Assembly (NCBI GenBank): GCA_016187945.1
Contig: JACPIT010000002.1
Coordinates: 124,001-188,000, forward strand
Direction: 5' to 3'
Length of the DNA: 64,000 nt
Source: Opitutia bacterium
GTDB taxonomy: Bacteria; Verrucomicrobiota; Verrucomicrobiia; Opitutales; Opitutaceae
The position numbers and the translations under genes were made by a program. This document shows positions 27,243-37,464 of the stretch, one piece after another; position 1 is the stretch's first letter; each line of letters begins with the position of its first letter. A model generated the notes under the pieces. That model saw only the letters and a list, made by a program, of their open reading frames with translations, did no database searches and was not told the origin of the DNA.

Positions 27243-28412
27243 TCAGTCCGCCGTCTCGTTGTAGAGTTCGCGGCCGATGAGGATGCGGCGGATTTCGTTC
27301 GTGCCGGCGCCGATGTCGTAGAGCTTCGCGTCGCGCAGGAGGCGGCCGGTGGCGTATTCGTTGATGTAGCCGTTGCCACCGAGCGCCTGGATGGCTTCGA
27401 GCGCGACTTTCACGCCGGACTCGGAGGCGTAGAGGATGCACGCGGCGGCGTCCTTGCGTGCGGCGCGGCCGACGCCGGCGTCGAGCGAGCGGGCGACTTG
27501 GTAGCTGAACGCGCGGGCGCTTTGCAGGGCGACATACATGTCGGCGATTTTCCCCTGCATGAGGCCGAAGGTGCCGATGGCGGAGCCGAATTGCTTTCGC
27601 GTGTGCACGTAGGGCAGCACGATGTCCATGGCCGCCTGCATGATGCCGAGCGGTCCGCCGGAGAGCACGCAGCGCTCGGTGTCGAGGCCCTTCATGAGGA
27701 CGCGCGAGCCGCCGTTGACTTCGCCGAGGATGTTTTCCTCGGGAATCTCGCAATCGTCGAAGACGAGTTCGCAGGTGTTCGAGCCGCGCATGCCGAGCTT
27801 GTCGAGTTTTTGCGCGGTCTTGAAACCCTTCATGCCGCGCTCCACGAGGAAGGCGGTCATGGCTTTCGAGCCGTGGTCCTTTGGCGCAGTGCGCAGGTAG
27901 ACGATGAGCACGTCGGCGTCGGGGCCGTTGGTGATCCACATTTTCGTGCCGTTCGCGATCCAGCGTCCGCTGCGTTTGACGGCGGTGCAGGCCATCGAGC
28001 CGACGACGTCGGAGCCGGCGCCCGCCTCGGACATCGCGAGCGCGCCGACGAATTTGCCGGAGCATAACTTCGGCAGGAAACGCGCGCGCTGCTCGGCGTT
28101 GCCGTTCAGGAAGAGGTTGTTGACGCAGAGATTCGAGTGGGCGCCGAAGGAGAGGCCGACGGACGCGGAGGCACGGGAGATTTCCTCTATCGCGACGAGG
28201 TGGGCGAGGTAGCCCATGCCGCTGCCGCCGAATTCCTCGGGCACGCTGATGCCGAGCAGGCCGAGTTCGCCGAATTTTTTCCAGAGGTCCGAGGGAAACT
28301 CGTTCTTGTGGTCGATCGCGGCAGCGCGCGGGGCGATTTCCTTGGCGGCGAAGTCGCGCACGGTCTGGCGCAACGCGTCGATCTCTTCGGTCAGCGAGGG
28401 AGCGAGCTGCAT
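27243..28412 (-). CDS. Isovaleryl-CoA dehydrogenase-like acyl-CoA dehydrogenase
   Basis: FAD enzyme that oxidises isovaleryl-CoA to 3-methylcrotonyl-CoA in leucine breakdown. 389 residues, full length. Motifs: AMSEAGAGSDVVG (128-138), WITNGPDADVLIVY, and catalytic Glu246 in LDTERCVLSGGPLG. Placement of the Glu in the helix near residue 250, not near 370, is typical of isovaleryl-CoA dehydrogenase, and this supports the call over short-chain enzymes. C-terminal FAD-contacting LGGNGYINEYATGRLLRDAK is intact. The start ATG 28412 (QLAPSLTEEIDALRQ) matches family N-termini. The partner carboxylase genes are not in the window. Confidence 0.9.
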   Translation of the reverse strand: MQLAPSLTEEIDALRQTVRDFAAKEIAPRAAAIDHKNEFPSDLWKKFGELGLLGISVPEEFGGSGMGYLAHLVAIEEISRASASVGLSFGAHSNLCVNNLFLNGNAEQRARFLPKLCSGKFVGALAMSEAGAGSDVVGSMACTAVKRSGRWIANGTKMWITNGPDADVLIVYLRTAPKDHGSKAMTAFLVERGMKGFKTAQKLDKLGMRGSNTCELVFDDCEIPEENILGEVNGGSRVLMKGLDTERCVLSGGPLGIMQAAMDIVLPYVHTRKQFGSAIGTFGLMQGKIADMYVALQSARAFSYQVARSLDAGVGRAARKDAAACILYASESGVKVALEAIQALGGNGYINEYATGRLLRDAKLYDIGAGTNEIRRILIGRELYNETAD

Positions 28413-28547
28413 CGTGGAGGTGGGGTTGCTGTTCAACAAAGGCACGCGCGCGGCGTAGGCAATCGCGGCGCGGCGCGTGCGGGGCGTTATCACAATCGCG
28501 AATGTGCGGTTATGAACGCCTCACACCTGCGCCGAGCTCTGGACAAG

Positions 28548-29162
28548 CTAGTATTTGTCCATCACGCCGAACATCGACCAGAGCAGGCCGAAGGTGAAGA
28601 GGCCCATGCCGCCGATGGCGAAGACGAGGCTCGTGAGACTCTGCATCGCGATGCCGCCGCCGAGGAGCAGCGCGTTGCCGGCGATGAGCATGATCCAGAA
28701 ATCGCGCGTGCGGCGCGAAACCTGGAAGTGATCCGGCTGCACGAAATCGAGGCCGGTGTCGCGCTCCATCCGGCGCACGTCGTCGAGCAAGTCAGTGACT
28801 TCGACGCCCTGGCCGACGCCCGGCGCTGTGTTCACGCGCTCGAATTTCGCCGCGCCGAAGCCGAGGGGATTGCGCGAGGGCGACGCGGTGCCCGCGGACG
28901 TCGCGGTGGCGGGTTGGCCGGGCTTGGCCCACTGGGCGGGCGAGGTGGTCTCGACGAGTTTCGGAAACAATCGCGTGCGCAGCGCCGTCGATCGCACTGG
29001 CACGAGCGCGGGCTCGTCCTCGCGGCGGATTAGCGTCTCGGGCGTGATTTGGCCGAGGTAGACGAGGGACTCGAGCCCTTCGATGGTGAACGGACCGCGC
29101 GTCTGTTCGCCGTCCTGAATGAGAAAGCCGGTTCTGTCGTCGCCGGGGAGTTTTGGGGGCAT
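28548..29162 (-). CDS. GYF_2-domain protein with two C-terminal membrane helices
   Basis: 204 residues. The N-terminal part (about 10-60: GFLIQDGEQTRGPFTIEGLESLVYLGQITPETLIR) matches the GYF_2 fold, a protein-interaction module found in bacterial membrane proteins. A low-complexity Ala/Thr/Pro linker follows, then two hydrophobic segments near the C-terminus (FWIMLIAGNALLLGGG and LVFAIGGMGLFTFGLLWSMF). Start ATG 29162 was chosen because MPPKLPGDD begins the domain region. Role unknown. It follows the receiver gene on the same strand by 89 bases. Confidence 0.7.
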   Translation of the reverse strand: MPPKLPGDDRTGFLIQDGEQTRGPFTIEGLESLVYLGQITPETLIRREDEPALVPVRSTALRTRLFPKLVETTSPAQWAKPGQPATATSAGTASPSRNPLGFGAAKFERVNTAPGVGQGVEVTDLLDDVRRMERDTGLDFVQPDHFQVSRRTRDFWIMLIAGNALLLGGGIAMQSLTSLVFAIGGMGLFTFGLLWSMFGVMDKY

Positions 29163-29251
29163 GGCAATGCATTCCCTCGGCCCAAAAGGGGGCGCAACTG
29201 AACCGTGCCGGCCGCGGCGAGGCAAGCCGAGTTTGCGGTGCCCGGACGGCG

Positions 29252-29626
29252 TCAGTTGGCGCGACCGAGCGCGCGTTGTGCGGCTTCAACCAGTGCCGCG
29301 GGATCGAAGGGCTTCTTGAGGATCGCGCTGACGCCGAGTGCGGTGAGTTGCCCGAGGATCGGATGATCGGCGGGCGAGGTGAGCATCACGACGGGGACGC
29401 GCGCGAGCGTGGGATTCGAACGCATCATGGTGAGCAGTTCGAGGCCGTCCATGATCGGCATCTTGACGTCGAGCAGGAGCAAATCGGGCAACGATTTCTC
29501 CATCGCGAAGAGGGCGTTGTAGCCGTTGGTGGCTTCGGACACGGCGAGCCCGAGCGGCGCGAGCGCCTGCTTCGCGAGCGCGCGCACCGCCTTGGCGTCG
29601 TCGACGACGAGGATGGTGTGAGGCAT
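29252..29626 (-). CDS. Single-domain response regulator (receiver only)
   Basis: 124 residues with no output domain, like CheY. Acidic pair Asp9-Asp10 (ILVVDDAKAV), phospho-acceptor Asp53 (LLLDVKMP), Thr83 (VVMLTSP) and Lys105 (ILKKPF) are all present, so it should be phosphorylated. It begins 14 bases after the purL stop on the same strand and may be co-transcribed with it. No histidine kinase is adjacent; the nearest is at 42440. Confidence 0.93.
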   Translation of the reverse strand: MPHTILVVDDAKAVRALAKQALAPLGLAVSEATNGYNALFAMEKSLPDLLLLDVKMPIMDGLELLTMMRSNPTLARVPVVMLTSPADHPILGQLTALGVSAILKKPFDPAALVEAAQRALGRAN

Positions 29627-29640
29627 ACCGCGTCGTGTGC

Positions 29641-32600
29641 TCAACCGACCCACGCGCGGGCGTTGTGGAAGAGCTGCATCCAGGGCGACTCTTCGCTCCA
29701 CTCGGCGGGCGCCCAACTGTGGTTGAGCGTGCGCGTGGTGCGTTCCGGGTGCGGCATCATGATCGTCACGCGACCGGTCGTGGTCGTGAGCGCGGTCATG
29801 CCGAAGGGCGAGCCGTTCGGGTTGAGCGGGTAGAGCTCGGTCGGCGTGTGGAAATTGTCCACGTAGCGCGCGGCGACGAGGCCTGACTCGCTGCAGGCGC
29901 GCGCGGCGTCGGCGGTCTTGAACTCGGTGAACCCTTCGCCGTGCGACACGACGACGGGGATGACCGAGCCGGCCATGCCGCGGAAGAGCACGCTCGGGCT
30001 CGGCTCGATCTGCAACGAGACGTAGCGCGCCTCGAAGCGCTCGGATTTGTTCTGCACGAAGTGCGGCCAGTGGTCGGAGCCGGGGATGAGCGAGTGGAGA
30101 TTGCTCATCATCTGGCAGCCGTTGCATACGCCGAGCGCGAAGGCGTCTTCGCGGGCGAAGAACGCCGCGAACTCGTCGCGCGCCTTCGGGTGAAACAAAA
30201 TGCTCTTCGCCCAGCCTTCGCCGGCGCCGAGGACGTCGCCGTAGCTAAAGCCGCCGCACGCCGCGACGCCGCGGAAGTCGCGCAGCGAGACGCGCCCGCT
30301 GAGGATGTCGGTCATGTGCACGTCGACGGCGGTGAAGCCGGCGCGCGTGAACGCCGCGGCCATTTCGACCTGACCGTTCACGCCCTGCTCGCGCAGCACG
30401 GCCACTTTGGGCCGGCTGCGCGAAGTGCGAAGTGACAAGTGAGAAGTAACAAGAGAAGCAGCCGCGTCCGAGTCTTGGGACTTGTCACTTGTCCCTTGGA
30501 ACTTGCTCACCTGAAAGGTGAGCTTCGGCGTGATGCCGGGATTTTCGCGCTGGAGCTTGAGCTGGAATTCCTGCTCGGCGCCCGCGGGGTTGTCGCGGAG
30601 CGATTGGATGCGACGCGTGACGTCGGACCAGAGCGCGCGGAGGGCGAAGAGGTCTTCGTCGTAGAGCACGCGGCCGGCTTGGCGGATGACGACGCGGTGC
30701 TGGGCGTTGAGTTTTCCGATGACGGACGTGCAGGCCTTGAAGCCGTGCGAGCGCAGCGCGAGGACGACGTGGTCGAGATCGGATTGGCGGACTTGGAGAA
30801 CGGCGCCGAGTTCCTCAGCGAAGAGCTGGCCGAAGGCGCTCGGGGCGTTGTCGCTGAGCTTGATCGCGGCGGCGGGCAGATCGAGGTCGATGCCGGTGTG
30901 CCCGGCGAACGCCATCTCGACGGCGGTGACGAGGAGGCCGCCGTCGGAGCGATCGTGGTAGGCGAGAATTTTTTGTTCGCGGCCGAGTTGCTGGATGACG
31001 CTCCAGAAGTTCTTCAAATCTTCGGCGCGGTCGACGTCGGGAGCTTCGGCGCCGGTTTGGTTGACGACCTGCGCGAGAATGGAGCCGCCGAGGCGGTTTT
31101 TGCCGCGGCCGAGATCGACGAGGAGGAGGACGGTTTCGCCGATGGCAAGGTAGGGCGCGGACTCCGCTCCGCGCCGCTCGTTCTCGGCGGCGAAGGGACT
31201 CGCCGCCCTACCATCGTAGCGGAGCTGCGGCGTGAGCGTGAGGCGCACGTCTTCGACGGCGGCGAAGGCGGAGACGATGAGCGAGACGGGCGCGGTCATG
31301 CGCTTTTCCGCGGCGCCGTCTTTCCAGACGGTGCTCATGCTCATCGAGTCTTTGCCGACGGGAATCGTGATGCCGAGCGCGGGGCAGAGTTCCATGCCGA
31401 CAGCTTGCACGGCGGCGTAGAGATCGGCGCCGTCGCTGCCGACGGCGGGCGCGGCCATCCAGTTGGCGGAGAGGTTCACTTTGCCGAGCGCGCCGATCTG
31501 CGCGGCGGCGAGATTCGTGAGCGCTTCGCCGACGGCGAGGCGGGCGGACGCGGCGGCGTTGTTCACGGCGACGGGCGTGCGTTCGCCCATGGCCATTGCT
31601 TCGCCGGTGGTGACGTCGAAGGCCGCGACGGTGACGCCGCAATCGGCGACGGGCACCTGCCACGGGCCGACGAATTGGTCGCGCGCGATGAGTCCGCCGA
31701 CGGAACGGTCGCCGATCGAGATGAGGAAGGTCTTGTCCGCGACGGTCGGGTGGGAGAGCACGCGGCGGACTGCGTCCGCAAGTGACAAGTCGCCAAGTGA
31801 CAAGGGACGAAGGGGCCGCTGCGCGGTGGTCGTCTTGCGGTGCATGCGCGGCGGTTTGCCGAGCAGGACGTCGAGCGGGAGATCGATCGGCTGGTTTTGG
31901 AAATGCGGGTCGTCGAGGACGAGGCGTTTTTCTTCGGTGGCGTCGCCGACGACGGCGAACGGGCAGCGCTCGCGCTCGCAGAGTTTCGCGAAGGCGTCGA
32001 TGCGGTCCACCGGGACGGCGAGCACGTAGCGCTCCTGCGATTCGTTGCACCAGATTTCGAGCGGGCTCATGCCGCGCTCGTCGTTCGGGACTTGGCGCAG
32101 GTTGAAGCGGCCGCCGCGACCGCCGTCGTTCACGAGTTCGGGCAGTGCGTTCGAGAGACCGCCGGCGCCGACGTCGTGGATGAACGAAATGGGATTCGCG
32201 TCGCCGAGCGCCCAGCAACGGTCGATGACCTCCTGGCAGCGGCGCTCCATCTCTGCGTTGTCGCGCTGGACGGAGGCGAAATCGAGATCCTCGGCGCCGG
32301 CGCCGGTCGCCATCGAGCTGGCGGCGCCGCCACCGAGGCCGATGAGCATCGCGGGTCCGCCGAGCACGACGAGTTTGTCACCGGGATTGATCGAGCCCTT
32401 CTTGACGTGATCGGCGCGGATGTTGCCCAAGCCTCCCGCCAGCATAATTGGCTTATGGTAACCGCGGAGTTCCGTGGGGTAGGGCGAACCGTCCCCGGTG
32501 AGCCGAGGCTTCGAAGCGGTGGCGGGGGACGGCTCGACGGGGACGACTCGCCCTAACGAAGCAGCGGGCACTGCCGCTTCATACGTGCGGAAGTAGCCGT

Positions 32601-33765
32601 TGATGGCCGGGCGGCCGAATTCGTTGTTGAAGGCGGCGCCGCCGAGCGGGCCGTCGATCATGATGTCGAGCGCGGAGACGATACGGCCGGGTTTGCCGAA
32701 ATCCTTTTCCCACGGTTGCACGGCGCCGGGGATTTTCAGGTTCGAGACGGTGAAACCGACGAGGCCGGCTTTCGGCTTCGCGCCGCGGCCGGTGGCGCCT
32801 TCGTCGCGGATCTCGCCGCCGGAGCCGGTGGCGGCGCCGGGGAAGGGCGAGATGGCGGTCGGGTGGTTGTGCGTCTCGACCTTGCAGAGCACGTGGATGT
32901 CTTCCGGATGCGCGGCGTATTCGCCGGTCTGCGGGTCGACGTAGAAGCGGCCGCCGCGCGAGCCGACGAGGACGGCGGCGTTGTCCTTGTAGGCGGAGAG
33001 GATGCCGTCGCTGTGCAGTTGATAGGTGTTCTTGATCATCTGGAACAGCGAGCGGTCGCGCGGCTGTCCGTCGATCTCCCAGGAGGCGTTGAAAATTTTG
33101 TGGCGGCAGTGCTCGGAGTTCGCCTGCGCGAACATCATCAGCTCCACGTCGTGCGGATCGCGGCCGAGCTTCGTGAAGGCGGCGACGAGGTAGTCGATTT
33201 CGTCGTCGGCGAGGGCGAGGCCGAGCGTGCGGTTCGCCTCGACGAGGGCGGCGCGGCCTTGCGCGAGCACGGGCACGCTCGTGAGCGGGCGCGGCGCTTC
33301 GTGGCGGAAGAGCGCGGCGCACGACGCGAGGTCGGGGAAAACGACCTGCGTCATGCGGTCGTGGATGCGCGCGGCGAGTTGAGAGTTGAGAGCTGAGAGC
33401 TGAGAGTCGGAAACGTCGCCGAGGTCGAACGTGAAGCTGACGACGCGCTCGATGCGCTCGATCTTGGTCAGTTCGCAGATGTGCGCGATGTCGGTGGCTT
33501 TCGAGGACCACGGCGAAATCGTGCCGGGGCGCGGGGCGACGACGAGCGTGAGACCGCTGACGCTCTCCGCGGCGCGGCTCGGGCCGTAGGTGAGGATTTT
33601 TTCGAGCACCTCGCGCTCGGCGGCGGTCAGGTCGGCGTTCGTTTCGACGACGTGCACGAACTCGGTGCTGATCGCGCGGACCGGCAGGACGGCGGCCTTG
33701 AGATCTTGCAGCAGCTTTTGAAGGCGGAAGTTCGAGAGGGCGGGTGAGCCGCGGAGCGTCAGCAT
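29641..33765 (-). CDS. purL: Phosphoribosylformylglycinamidine synthase, fused long form
   Basis: Fourth step of purine synthesis: FGAR + glutamine + ATP to FGAM. 1374 residues, longer than the usual ~1300. Order: PurS-like N-terminal domain (1-170), linker, two AIR-synthase-like halves (about 175-640 and 670-1080), glutamine amidotransferase (about 1117-1374) with Cys1214 (GVCNGCQ) and [10 protein letters not shown] near the end. ATP-site motifs such as [21 protein letters not shown] are intact. Five segments are encoded by repeat DNA (see separate entries), all between conserved blocks, which accounts for the extra length. I chose ATG 33765; a 94-codon upstream extension contains repeat sequence. 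Divergent from purF. Confidence 0.97.
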   Translation of the reverse strand: MLTLRGSPALSNFRLQKLLQDLKAAVLPVRAISTEFVHVVETNADLTAAEREVLEKILTYGPSRAAESVSGLTLVVAPRPGTISPWSSKATDIAHICELTKIERIERVVSFTFDLGDVSDSQLSALNSQLAARIHDRMTQVVFPDLASCAALFRHEAPRPLTSVPVLAQGRAALVEANRTLGLALADDEIDYLVAAFTKLGRDPHDVELMMFAQANSEHCRHKIFNASWEIDGQPRDRSLFQMIKNTYQLHSDGILSAYKDNAAVLVGSRGGRFYVDPQTGEYAAHPEDIHVLCKVETHNHPTAISPFPGAATGSGGEIRDEGATGRGAKPKAGLVGFTVSNLKIPGAVQPWEKDFGKPGRIVSALDIMIDGPLGGAAFNNEFGRPAINGYFRTYEAAVPAASLGRVVPVEPSPATASKPRLTGDGSPYPTELRGYHKPIMLAGGLGNIRADHVKKGSINPGDKLVVLGGPAMLIGLGGGAASSMATGAGAEDLDFASVQRDNAEMERRCQEVIDRCWALGDANPISFIHDVGAGGLSNALPELVNDGGRGGRFNLRQVPNDERGMSPLEIWCNESQERYVLAVPVDRIDAFAKLCERERCPFAVVGDATEEKRLVLDDPHFQNQPIDLPLDVLLGKPPRMHRKTTTAQRPLRPLSLGDLSLADAVRRVLSHPTVADKTFLISIGDRSVGGLIARDQFVGPWQVPVADCGVTVAAFDVTTGEAMAMGERTPVAVNNAAASARLAVGEALTNLAAAQIGALGKVNLSANWMAAPAVGSDGADLYAAVQAVGMELCPALGITIPVGKDSMSMSTVWKDGAAEKRMTAPVSLIVSAFAAVEDVRLTLTPQLRYDGRAASPFAAENERRGAESAPYLAIGETVLLLVDLGRGKNRLGGSILAQVVNQTGAEAPDVDRAEDLKNFWSVIQQLGREQKILAYHDRSDGGLLVTAVEMAFAGHTGIDLDLPAAAIKLSDNAPSAFGQLFAEELGAVLQVRQSDLDHVVLALRSHGFKACTSVIGKLNAQHRVVIRQAGRVLYDEDLFALRALWSDVTRRIQSLRDNPAGAEQEFQLKLQRENPGITPKLTFQVSKFQGTSDKSQDSDAAASLVTSHLSLRTSRSRPKVAVLREQGVNGQVEMAAAFTRAGFTAVDVHMTDILSGRVSLRDFRGVAACGGFSYGDVLGAGEGWAKSILFHPKARDEFAAFFAREDAFALGVCNGCQMMSNLHSLIPGSDHWPHFVQNKSERFEARYVSLQIEPSPSVLFRGMAGSVIPVVVSHGEGFTEFKTADAARACSESGLVAARYVDNFHTPTELYPLNPNGSPFGMTALTTTTGRVTIMMPHPERTTRTLNHSWAPAEWSEESPWMQLFHNARAWVG
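30421..30505. repeat. In-frame repeat in purL, family K (AAGTGACAAGTGAGAAGT)
   Basis: Inverted pair built from AAGTGACAAGTG-like and CACTTGTCCCTTGG-like words. It encodes about residues 1087-1115 ([13 protein letters not shown] ... [14 protein letters not shown]) in the linker before the amidotransferase domain. Confidence 0.75.
31149..31212. repeat. In-frame double-hairpin repeat in purL (GTAGGGCGCGGACTCCGCTC)
   Basis: Arms GTAGGGCGCGGACTCCGCTC and GAAGGGACTCGCCGCCCTAC. It encodes about residues 852-873 ([20 protein letters not shown]) between the conserved blocks LTPQLRY and [10 protein letters not shown] related arm lies in the helicase gene at 59530. Confidence 0.8.
31779..31809. repeat. 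In-frame repeat in purL, family K fragment
   Basis: AAGTGACAAGTCGCCAAGTG and the following ACAAGGG are copies of the family K word. It encodes about residues 653-663 ([11 protein letters not shown]) at the junction of the two AIR-synthase-like halves. Confidence 0.6.
32477..32555. repeat. In-frame double-hairpin repeat in purL, family A
   Basis: GGTAGGGCGAACCGTCCCCG and GGGGACGACTCGCCCTAAC are inverted arms. It encodes about residues 404-430 ([20 protein letters not shown]) in the loop between YFRTYEA and [13 protein letters not shown]. Confidence 0.9.
33376..33409. repeat. In-frame tandem repeat in purL, family L (GAGTTGAGAGTTGAGAGCTG)
   Basis: Tandem 7-base-like words GAGAGTT/GAGAGCT. It encodes about residues 119-131 ([13 protein letters not shown]) in a loop of the N-terminal domain. 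Confidence 0.65.
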
Positions 33766-33853
33766 GAGTCTAGGCAGGTTCGCCGGCTCGCGCGCGGCGT
33801 CAAGCGGCGGAACCGGCACAGAACAGTTCCGCGTGTCAAACTGTGCCGGTGGT

Positions 33854-33955
33854 AGGGCGGAAGGGCGGCGCGCCAGGTAGCCCGCGACCTCCGGGCGCGG
33901 CGGGGCGATTCGCGAAACGAGCACCCGCGCCCGGAGGTCGCGGGCCACCGTCGCA
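33854..33955. repeat. Inverted repeat in the purL-purF divergent gap
   Basis: CCCGCGACCTCCGGGCGCGG and CCCGCGCCCGGAGGTCGCGG are inverted arms. It lies 89 bases from purL and about 95 bases from purF. Apart from this I see only a possible purF promoter in 33766-34050. Confidence 0.8.
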
Positions 33956-34007
33956 GCGGGGCGCTCGCGCGGCGGGGCGTTTGACGCGCGCGAATCCGAG
34001 AAAGCCG

Positions 34008-34037
34008 TTGACGATTTCGTGCTCGCACCAACTCTAC
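34008..34037 (+). promoter_or_regulatory. Possible purF promoter
   Basis: TTGACG at 34008-34013, 17-18 bases before ACTCTAC at 34031. The -10 match is poor, and the start codon is only 14 bases further, so transcripts would have a very short leader. Prediction only. Confidence 0.25.
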
Positions 34038-34050
34038 GCTTTCCCACCCG

Positions 34051-35967
34051 ATGAGCGAATTTCTGTCACACGAATGCGGCATTGCCCTGATCCGGCTCAA
34101 GCAGCCTCTCTCCTATTATCAGGAGAAATACGGCTCGCCGCTGTGGGGGCTGTATCAGCTCTTCCTGTTGATGGAGAAGCAGCACAACCGCGGGCAGGAC
34201 GGCGCCGGCGTGGCGTGCGTGAAGTTCGACGTGCCGCCGGGCGAGCCCTACATGTTCCGCGAGCGCAACGTCGAGTCGAACCCGCTCGACAAAATCTTCC
34301 AGCCGCTGATCGGGCGCTACAACCAGCTCGTGGGCGAGGGGACGGTGCACCCGGAGTTTCCGGACACGGCGAAGAAGAATTTCGATTTCTGCGGCGAACT
34401 TTATCTCGGGCACCTGCGTTACGGCACCTCGGGCGGCTACAACCTGAGCGCCTGCCACCCGTATTTTCGCCGCAGCTCGTGGCCGACGCGCAATCTCGTC
34501 CTCGCGGGCAATTTCAACATGACCAACACGGCGGTGCTCAACGCCGCCCTGACCGCGACCGGCCAGCATCCGATCTTCGCGACCGACACCCAGGCGCTGC
34601 TCGAGATGCTCGGCCACGGACTCGACGAGCACCACGAGGAACTTTATCGGGCGCTGAAAACTCGCGGCGATCTTACCGGCACGGACATCTCCAAACGCAT
34701 CAGCGAGGACATGGACCCGGCCGCGGTGCTGCGCGAAGTTTCCGCGCAATGGGACGGCGGCTACACGCTCATCGGTGCGCTCGGCAACGGCGACGCGTTT
34801 GTCACGCGCGACCCGTCGGGCATTCGTCCCTGCCACTGGTTCGAGGACGACGAAGTCGTCGCATTCGCCTCGGAGCGCGCGCCGCTTTGCACGGTGTTCG
34901 GCCGCCAGCCGTCGGAAGTGCGCGAGCTCGAGCCCGGCACTGCCGTCGTGGTTAAAAAACGCGGCACGGTGCGTGTCGAGCGCGTGAAGGCCGCGCTCCC
35001 GCGCGCGCAGTGCACGTTCGAGCGCATCTATTTTTCGCGCGGCAACGACGCCGACATCTATCGCGAGCGCAAGGCGCTTGGCGCCGAACTCGCGACGCCG
35101 ATCCTCCACGCGATCGATCGCGATCTCGAGCACACGATCTTCACCTTCGTTCCGAACACCGCGGAAGTCGCCTACATCGGCCTGATGCGCGAGCTGCGTT
35201 TCCGCCGCCGCGCCGAGGTGAAACAGACGCTGCTCGACGCGGCGAAAGCCGGCACGCTCGACGAGGCGACGGTGGACGACCTGATCCTGCGCAACTGGCC
35301 ACGCGGCGAGAAAATCGTCTCGAAGGACGCGAAGCTGCGCACCTTCATCGGCCAGGAAAAGTGGCGCAACAACCTCGCGTCGCACGTCTACGACGTCACC
35401 TACGGCATCGTCGCGCCCGAGGACAACCTCGTGTGCATCGACGATTCGATCGTGCGCGGCACGACGCTGCGCCGCTCGATCCTGCGCATCCTCGGCCGGC
35501 TAAACCCGAAGAAAATCGTCGTCGCGTCGACCGCGCCGCAGATTCGCTACCCGGACTGCTACGGCATCGACATGTCGGAGATCGGCAAATTCATCGCGTT
35601 CGAGGCCGCCATCGCGCTGCTGAAGGAACGCGGGCAAGGCGCGTTGATCGAGGAAGTTTACCGGCTCTGTCGCGCCGAGGTGGAAACGCCCTCCGCCGAG
35701 CCGCTGAACCACGTGCGGAAAATCTACGAGGCGTTCACCGCCGAGGAGGTGTCGAAGAAAATCACCGAACTCGTCACGCCGAAGGGCACCGAGTGGAAGG
35801 GCGAGGTGGAAATCATTTTCCAGTCGATCGAGAGCCTCCACCGCGCATTGCCAAACCACACCGGCGATTGGTATTTCACCGGCAAATATCCGACGCCCGG
35901 CGGCTACCGCGTCGCGAATCAGGCCTTCGTGAACTACTTCGAAAAAGCCGAAGGCCGGGCTTACTGA
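34051..35967 (+). CDS. purF: Amidophosphoribosyltransferase, long form
   Basis: First committed step of purine synthesis: PRPP + glutamine to phosphoribosylamine. 638 residues, the long type known from Bacteroidota, not the ~500-residue E. coli type. The N-terminal nucleophile is Cys9 ([11 protein letters not shown]), so eight residues must be removed to expose it. Glutaminase domain 9-~290 with [10 protein letters not shown] and FNMTNT; phosphoribosyltransferase domain with the PRPP loop [12 protein letters not shown] (461-472). No CxxC-type Fe-S cluster signature is evident to me. Start ATG 34051 follows the C-rich leader TTTCCCACCCG. Next gene is purM, 85 bases on. Confidence 0.95.
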   Translation: MSEFLSHECGIALIRLKQPLSYYQEKYGSPLWGLYQLFLLMEKQHNRGQDGAGVACVKFDVPPGEPYMFRERNVESNPLDKIFQPLIGRYNQLVGEGTVHPEFPDTAKKNFDFCGELYLGHLRYGTSGGYNLSACHPYFRRSSWPTRNLVLAGNFNMTNTAVLNAALTATGQHPIFATDTQALLEMLGHGLDEHHEELYRALKTRGDLTGTDISKRISEDMDPAAVLREVSAQWDGGYTLIGALGNGDAFVTRDPSGIRPCHWFEDDEVVAFASERAPLCTVFGRQPSEVRELEPGTAVVVKKRGTVRVERVKAALPRAQCTFERIYFSRGNDADIYRERKALGAELATPILHAIDRDLEHTIFTFVPNTAEVAYIGLMRELRFRRRAEVKQTLLDAAKAGTLDEATVDDLILRNWPRGEKIVSKDAKLRTFIGQEKWRNNLASHVYDVTYGIVAPEDNLVCIDDSIVRGTTLRRSILRILGRLNPKKIVVASTAPQIRYPDCYGIDMSEIGKFIAFEAAIALLKERGQGALIEEVYRLCRAEVETPSAEPLNHVRKIYEAFTAEEVSKKITELVTPKGTEWKGEVEIIFQSIESLHRALPNHTGDWYFTGKYPTPGGYRVANQAFVNYFEKAEGRAY

Positions 35968-35970
35968 TTC

Positions 35971-36040
35971 TTACAGGAGGTAACAGAGGAAACAGAGAAG
36001 CCGCGTTGCTGAATCCCTCCGTTATCTCTGTTCCCTCCGG
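35971..36040. repeat. Double-arm repeat, family F (ACAGGAGGTAACAGAGGAAA)
   Basis: ACAGGAGGTAACAGAGGAAA at the left and CTCCGTTATCTCTGTTCCCT at the right are inverted arms, filling the purF-purM gap. Related words occur at 47248 and 48133. The purine-rich left arm looks like a ribosome site but is too far from the purM start to act as one. Confidence 0.8.
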
Positions 36041-36052
36041 TTCAAACTAACC

Positions 36053-37159
36053 ATGTCTCTTTCCTACGAAAGTTCGGGCGTTAATTACGACCAACTCGAC
36101 GCGTTCAAGCGCGCGTGCCAGCGCGCGGCGAAGACGACCGCCGTGGCCCTCGAGGCGCACGGCTACGCCGAGCCCGCGAGCACGCGCGGCGAGAGCGCCT
36201 ACCTGATGGAGGCCGACGACCACTTCCTCGCGCACGTCGAGGAAGGACTCGGCACGAAGAACCTCGTGGCCGATGCGGTCTACGCGCAGACGGGAAAGAA
36301 TTTCTACCGCGAGATCGCGATCGATACGGTCGCCACGATCGTCAACGACCTCATCACCTGCGGCGCGCTGCCGATCTCCGTCGCGATGCACGCGGCGGTC
36401 GGCGAGTCGTCCTGGTTTTCCGACGGCGCGCGCATGCAGGCGCTCGTCGACGGTTGGGCGGAAGGCTGCCGCCAATCCGGCGCGGTCTGGGGCGGCGGCG
36501 AAACGCCGACGCTGCGCGGCATCGTCGAGAAGAGCGCCATCGTCCTCGCCGGTTCGGCCATCGGCAAGATCGCGCCGAAGTCGCTCCGCGTCGTCGGCGA
36601 CGTGCGCGACGGCGACGCCATCGTGTTTCTCGCCAGCTCCGGCGTGCAGACCAACGGCCTCTCGCTTTGCCGCCTGATCGCCGAAAAACTGCCGCAAGGC
36701 TACCAGACGTCGATCGGCCACGGCGACGCGCGCACCTACGGCGAGGCGCTCCTCGCGCCGTCGGTGATCTACGTCGATTTCGTGCGCGAGTGCCAGCAGC
36801 GCGGGCTGAAGCTCAATTACGTTTCGCACGTCACGGGTCACGGCTGGCGCAAGCTGATGCGCCTCGACGAACCATTCGTCTACGAGATCACGGCGCCGCG
36901 CGAGCCGTTGGCGCTGTTCAAGTTTCTCGAACAAGCCGGCCCGATCTCGCGGCGCGAGATGTATGCGACCTTCAATCAGGGTATCGGCTTCGCGGCCTAC
37001 GTCGCGCCGGAGTCGGCCGATCAAGTCGTCGCCGCCGCGAAGGCGACCGGCTACGACGCGTGGATCGCCGGCCGCGTGCGCAAGGATGGCGCGCGCAAAG
37101 CGGTCGTCATCCCGTCGCTCGGCCTGGAATACGACGGCAGCACGCTGCAGGTGCGGTAA
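36053..37159 (+). CDS. purM: Phosphoribosylformylglycinamidine cyclo-ligase (AIR synthase)
   Basis: Fifth step of purine synthesis: FGAM + ATP to AIR. 368 residues. N-terminal YESSGVNYDQLDAFK is family-typical; the ATP-binding half has TKNLVADAVYAQTG, AIDTVATIVNDLITCGALP and WGGGETPTLRG; the C-terminal half contains ITGHGW-like HVTGHGWRKLMRLDE and FNQGIGFAAYVAPE. The MYATFNQGIGF strand is slightly unlike the common MFRTFNMGIGM. Likely in one transcript with purF despite the repeat between them. Start ATG 36053 after CAAACTAACC. Confidence 0.93.
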   Translation: MSLSYESSGVNYDQLDAFKRACQRAAKTTAVALEAHGYAEPASTRGESAYLMEADDHFLAHVEEGLGTKNLVADAVYAQTGKNFYREIAIDTVATIVNDLITCGALPISVAMHAAVGESSWFSDGARMQALVDGWAEGCRQSGAVWGGGETPTLRGIVEKSAIVLAGSAIGKIAPKSLRVVGDVRDGDAIVFLASSGVQTNGLSLCRLIAEKLPQGYQTSIGHGDARTYGEALLAPSVIYVDFVRECQQRGLKLNYVSHVTGHGWRKLMRLDEPFVYEITAPREPLALFKFLEQAGPISRREMYATFNQGIGFAAYVAPESADQVVAAAKATGYDAWIAGRVRKDGARKAVVIPSLGLEYDGSTLQVR

Positions 37160-37237
37160 GCGACGACTCGGCGGTAGCGAAGGGGCGCGAGGTAGCGCGG
37201 CGAGACGGTTTGGAGTAGCGCGGTGCGACGGCTCGGC

Positions 37238-37300
37238 AGTAGCGCGGTGCTTCAGCCTGCGCCGGAGATTTTTCAGTGCGGGCTGAAGCACCGCACTACT
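37238..37300. repeat. Double-hairpin repeat, family C
   Basis: AGTAGCGCGGTGCTTCAGCC and GGCTGAAGCACCGCACTACT inverted. Preceding bases 37173-37235 contain several degenerate GTAGCG starts. The gap 37160-37464 holds only this and the next element. Confidence 0.85.
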
Positions 37301-37320
37301 CCGAGCCCATGCTCGCGAGA

Positions 37321-37400
37321 GTTGTAGGAGCGGTTTTATGCCGCGATTCGTGCGCGGCATGCGCATCGCCGCAATCGCGGCGTAAAGCCGCTCCTACAAC
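37321..37400. repeat. Double-hairpin repeat, family B
   Basis: GTTGTAGGAGCGGTTTTATG and CGTAAAGCCGCTCCTACAAC inverted; the left core has mutated CTTTAC to TTTTAT. Confidence 0.88.
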
Positions 37401-37464
37401 TGCGACGGGCGTTTGACCGCTTGGCCCTTTGCGGGCGCGCGGCGGTTCGGTCCGCGGTGCGCGC

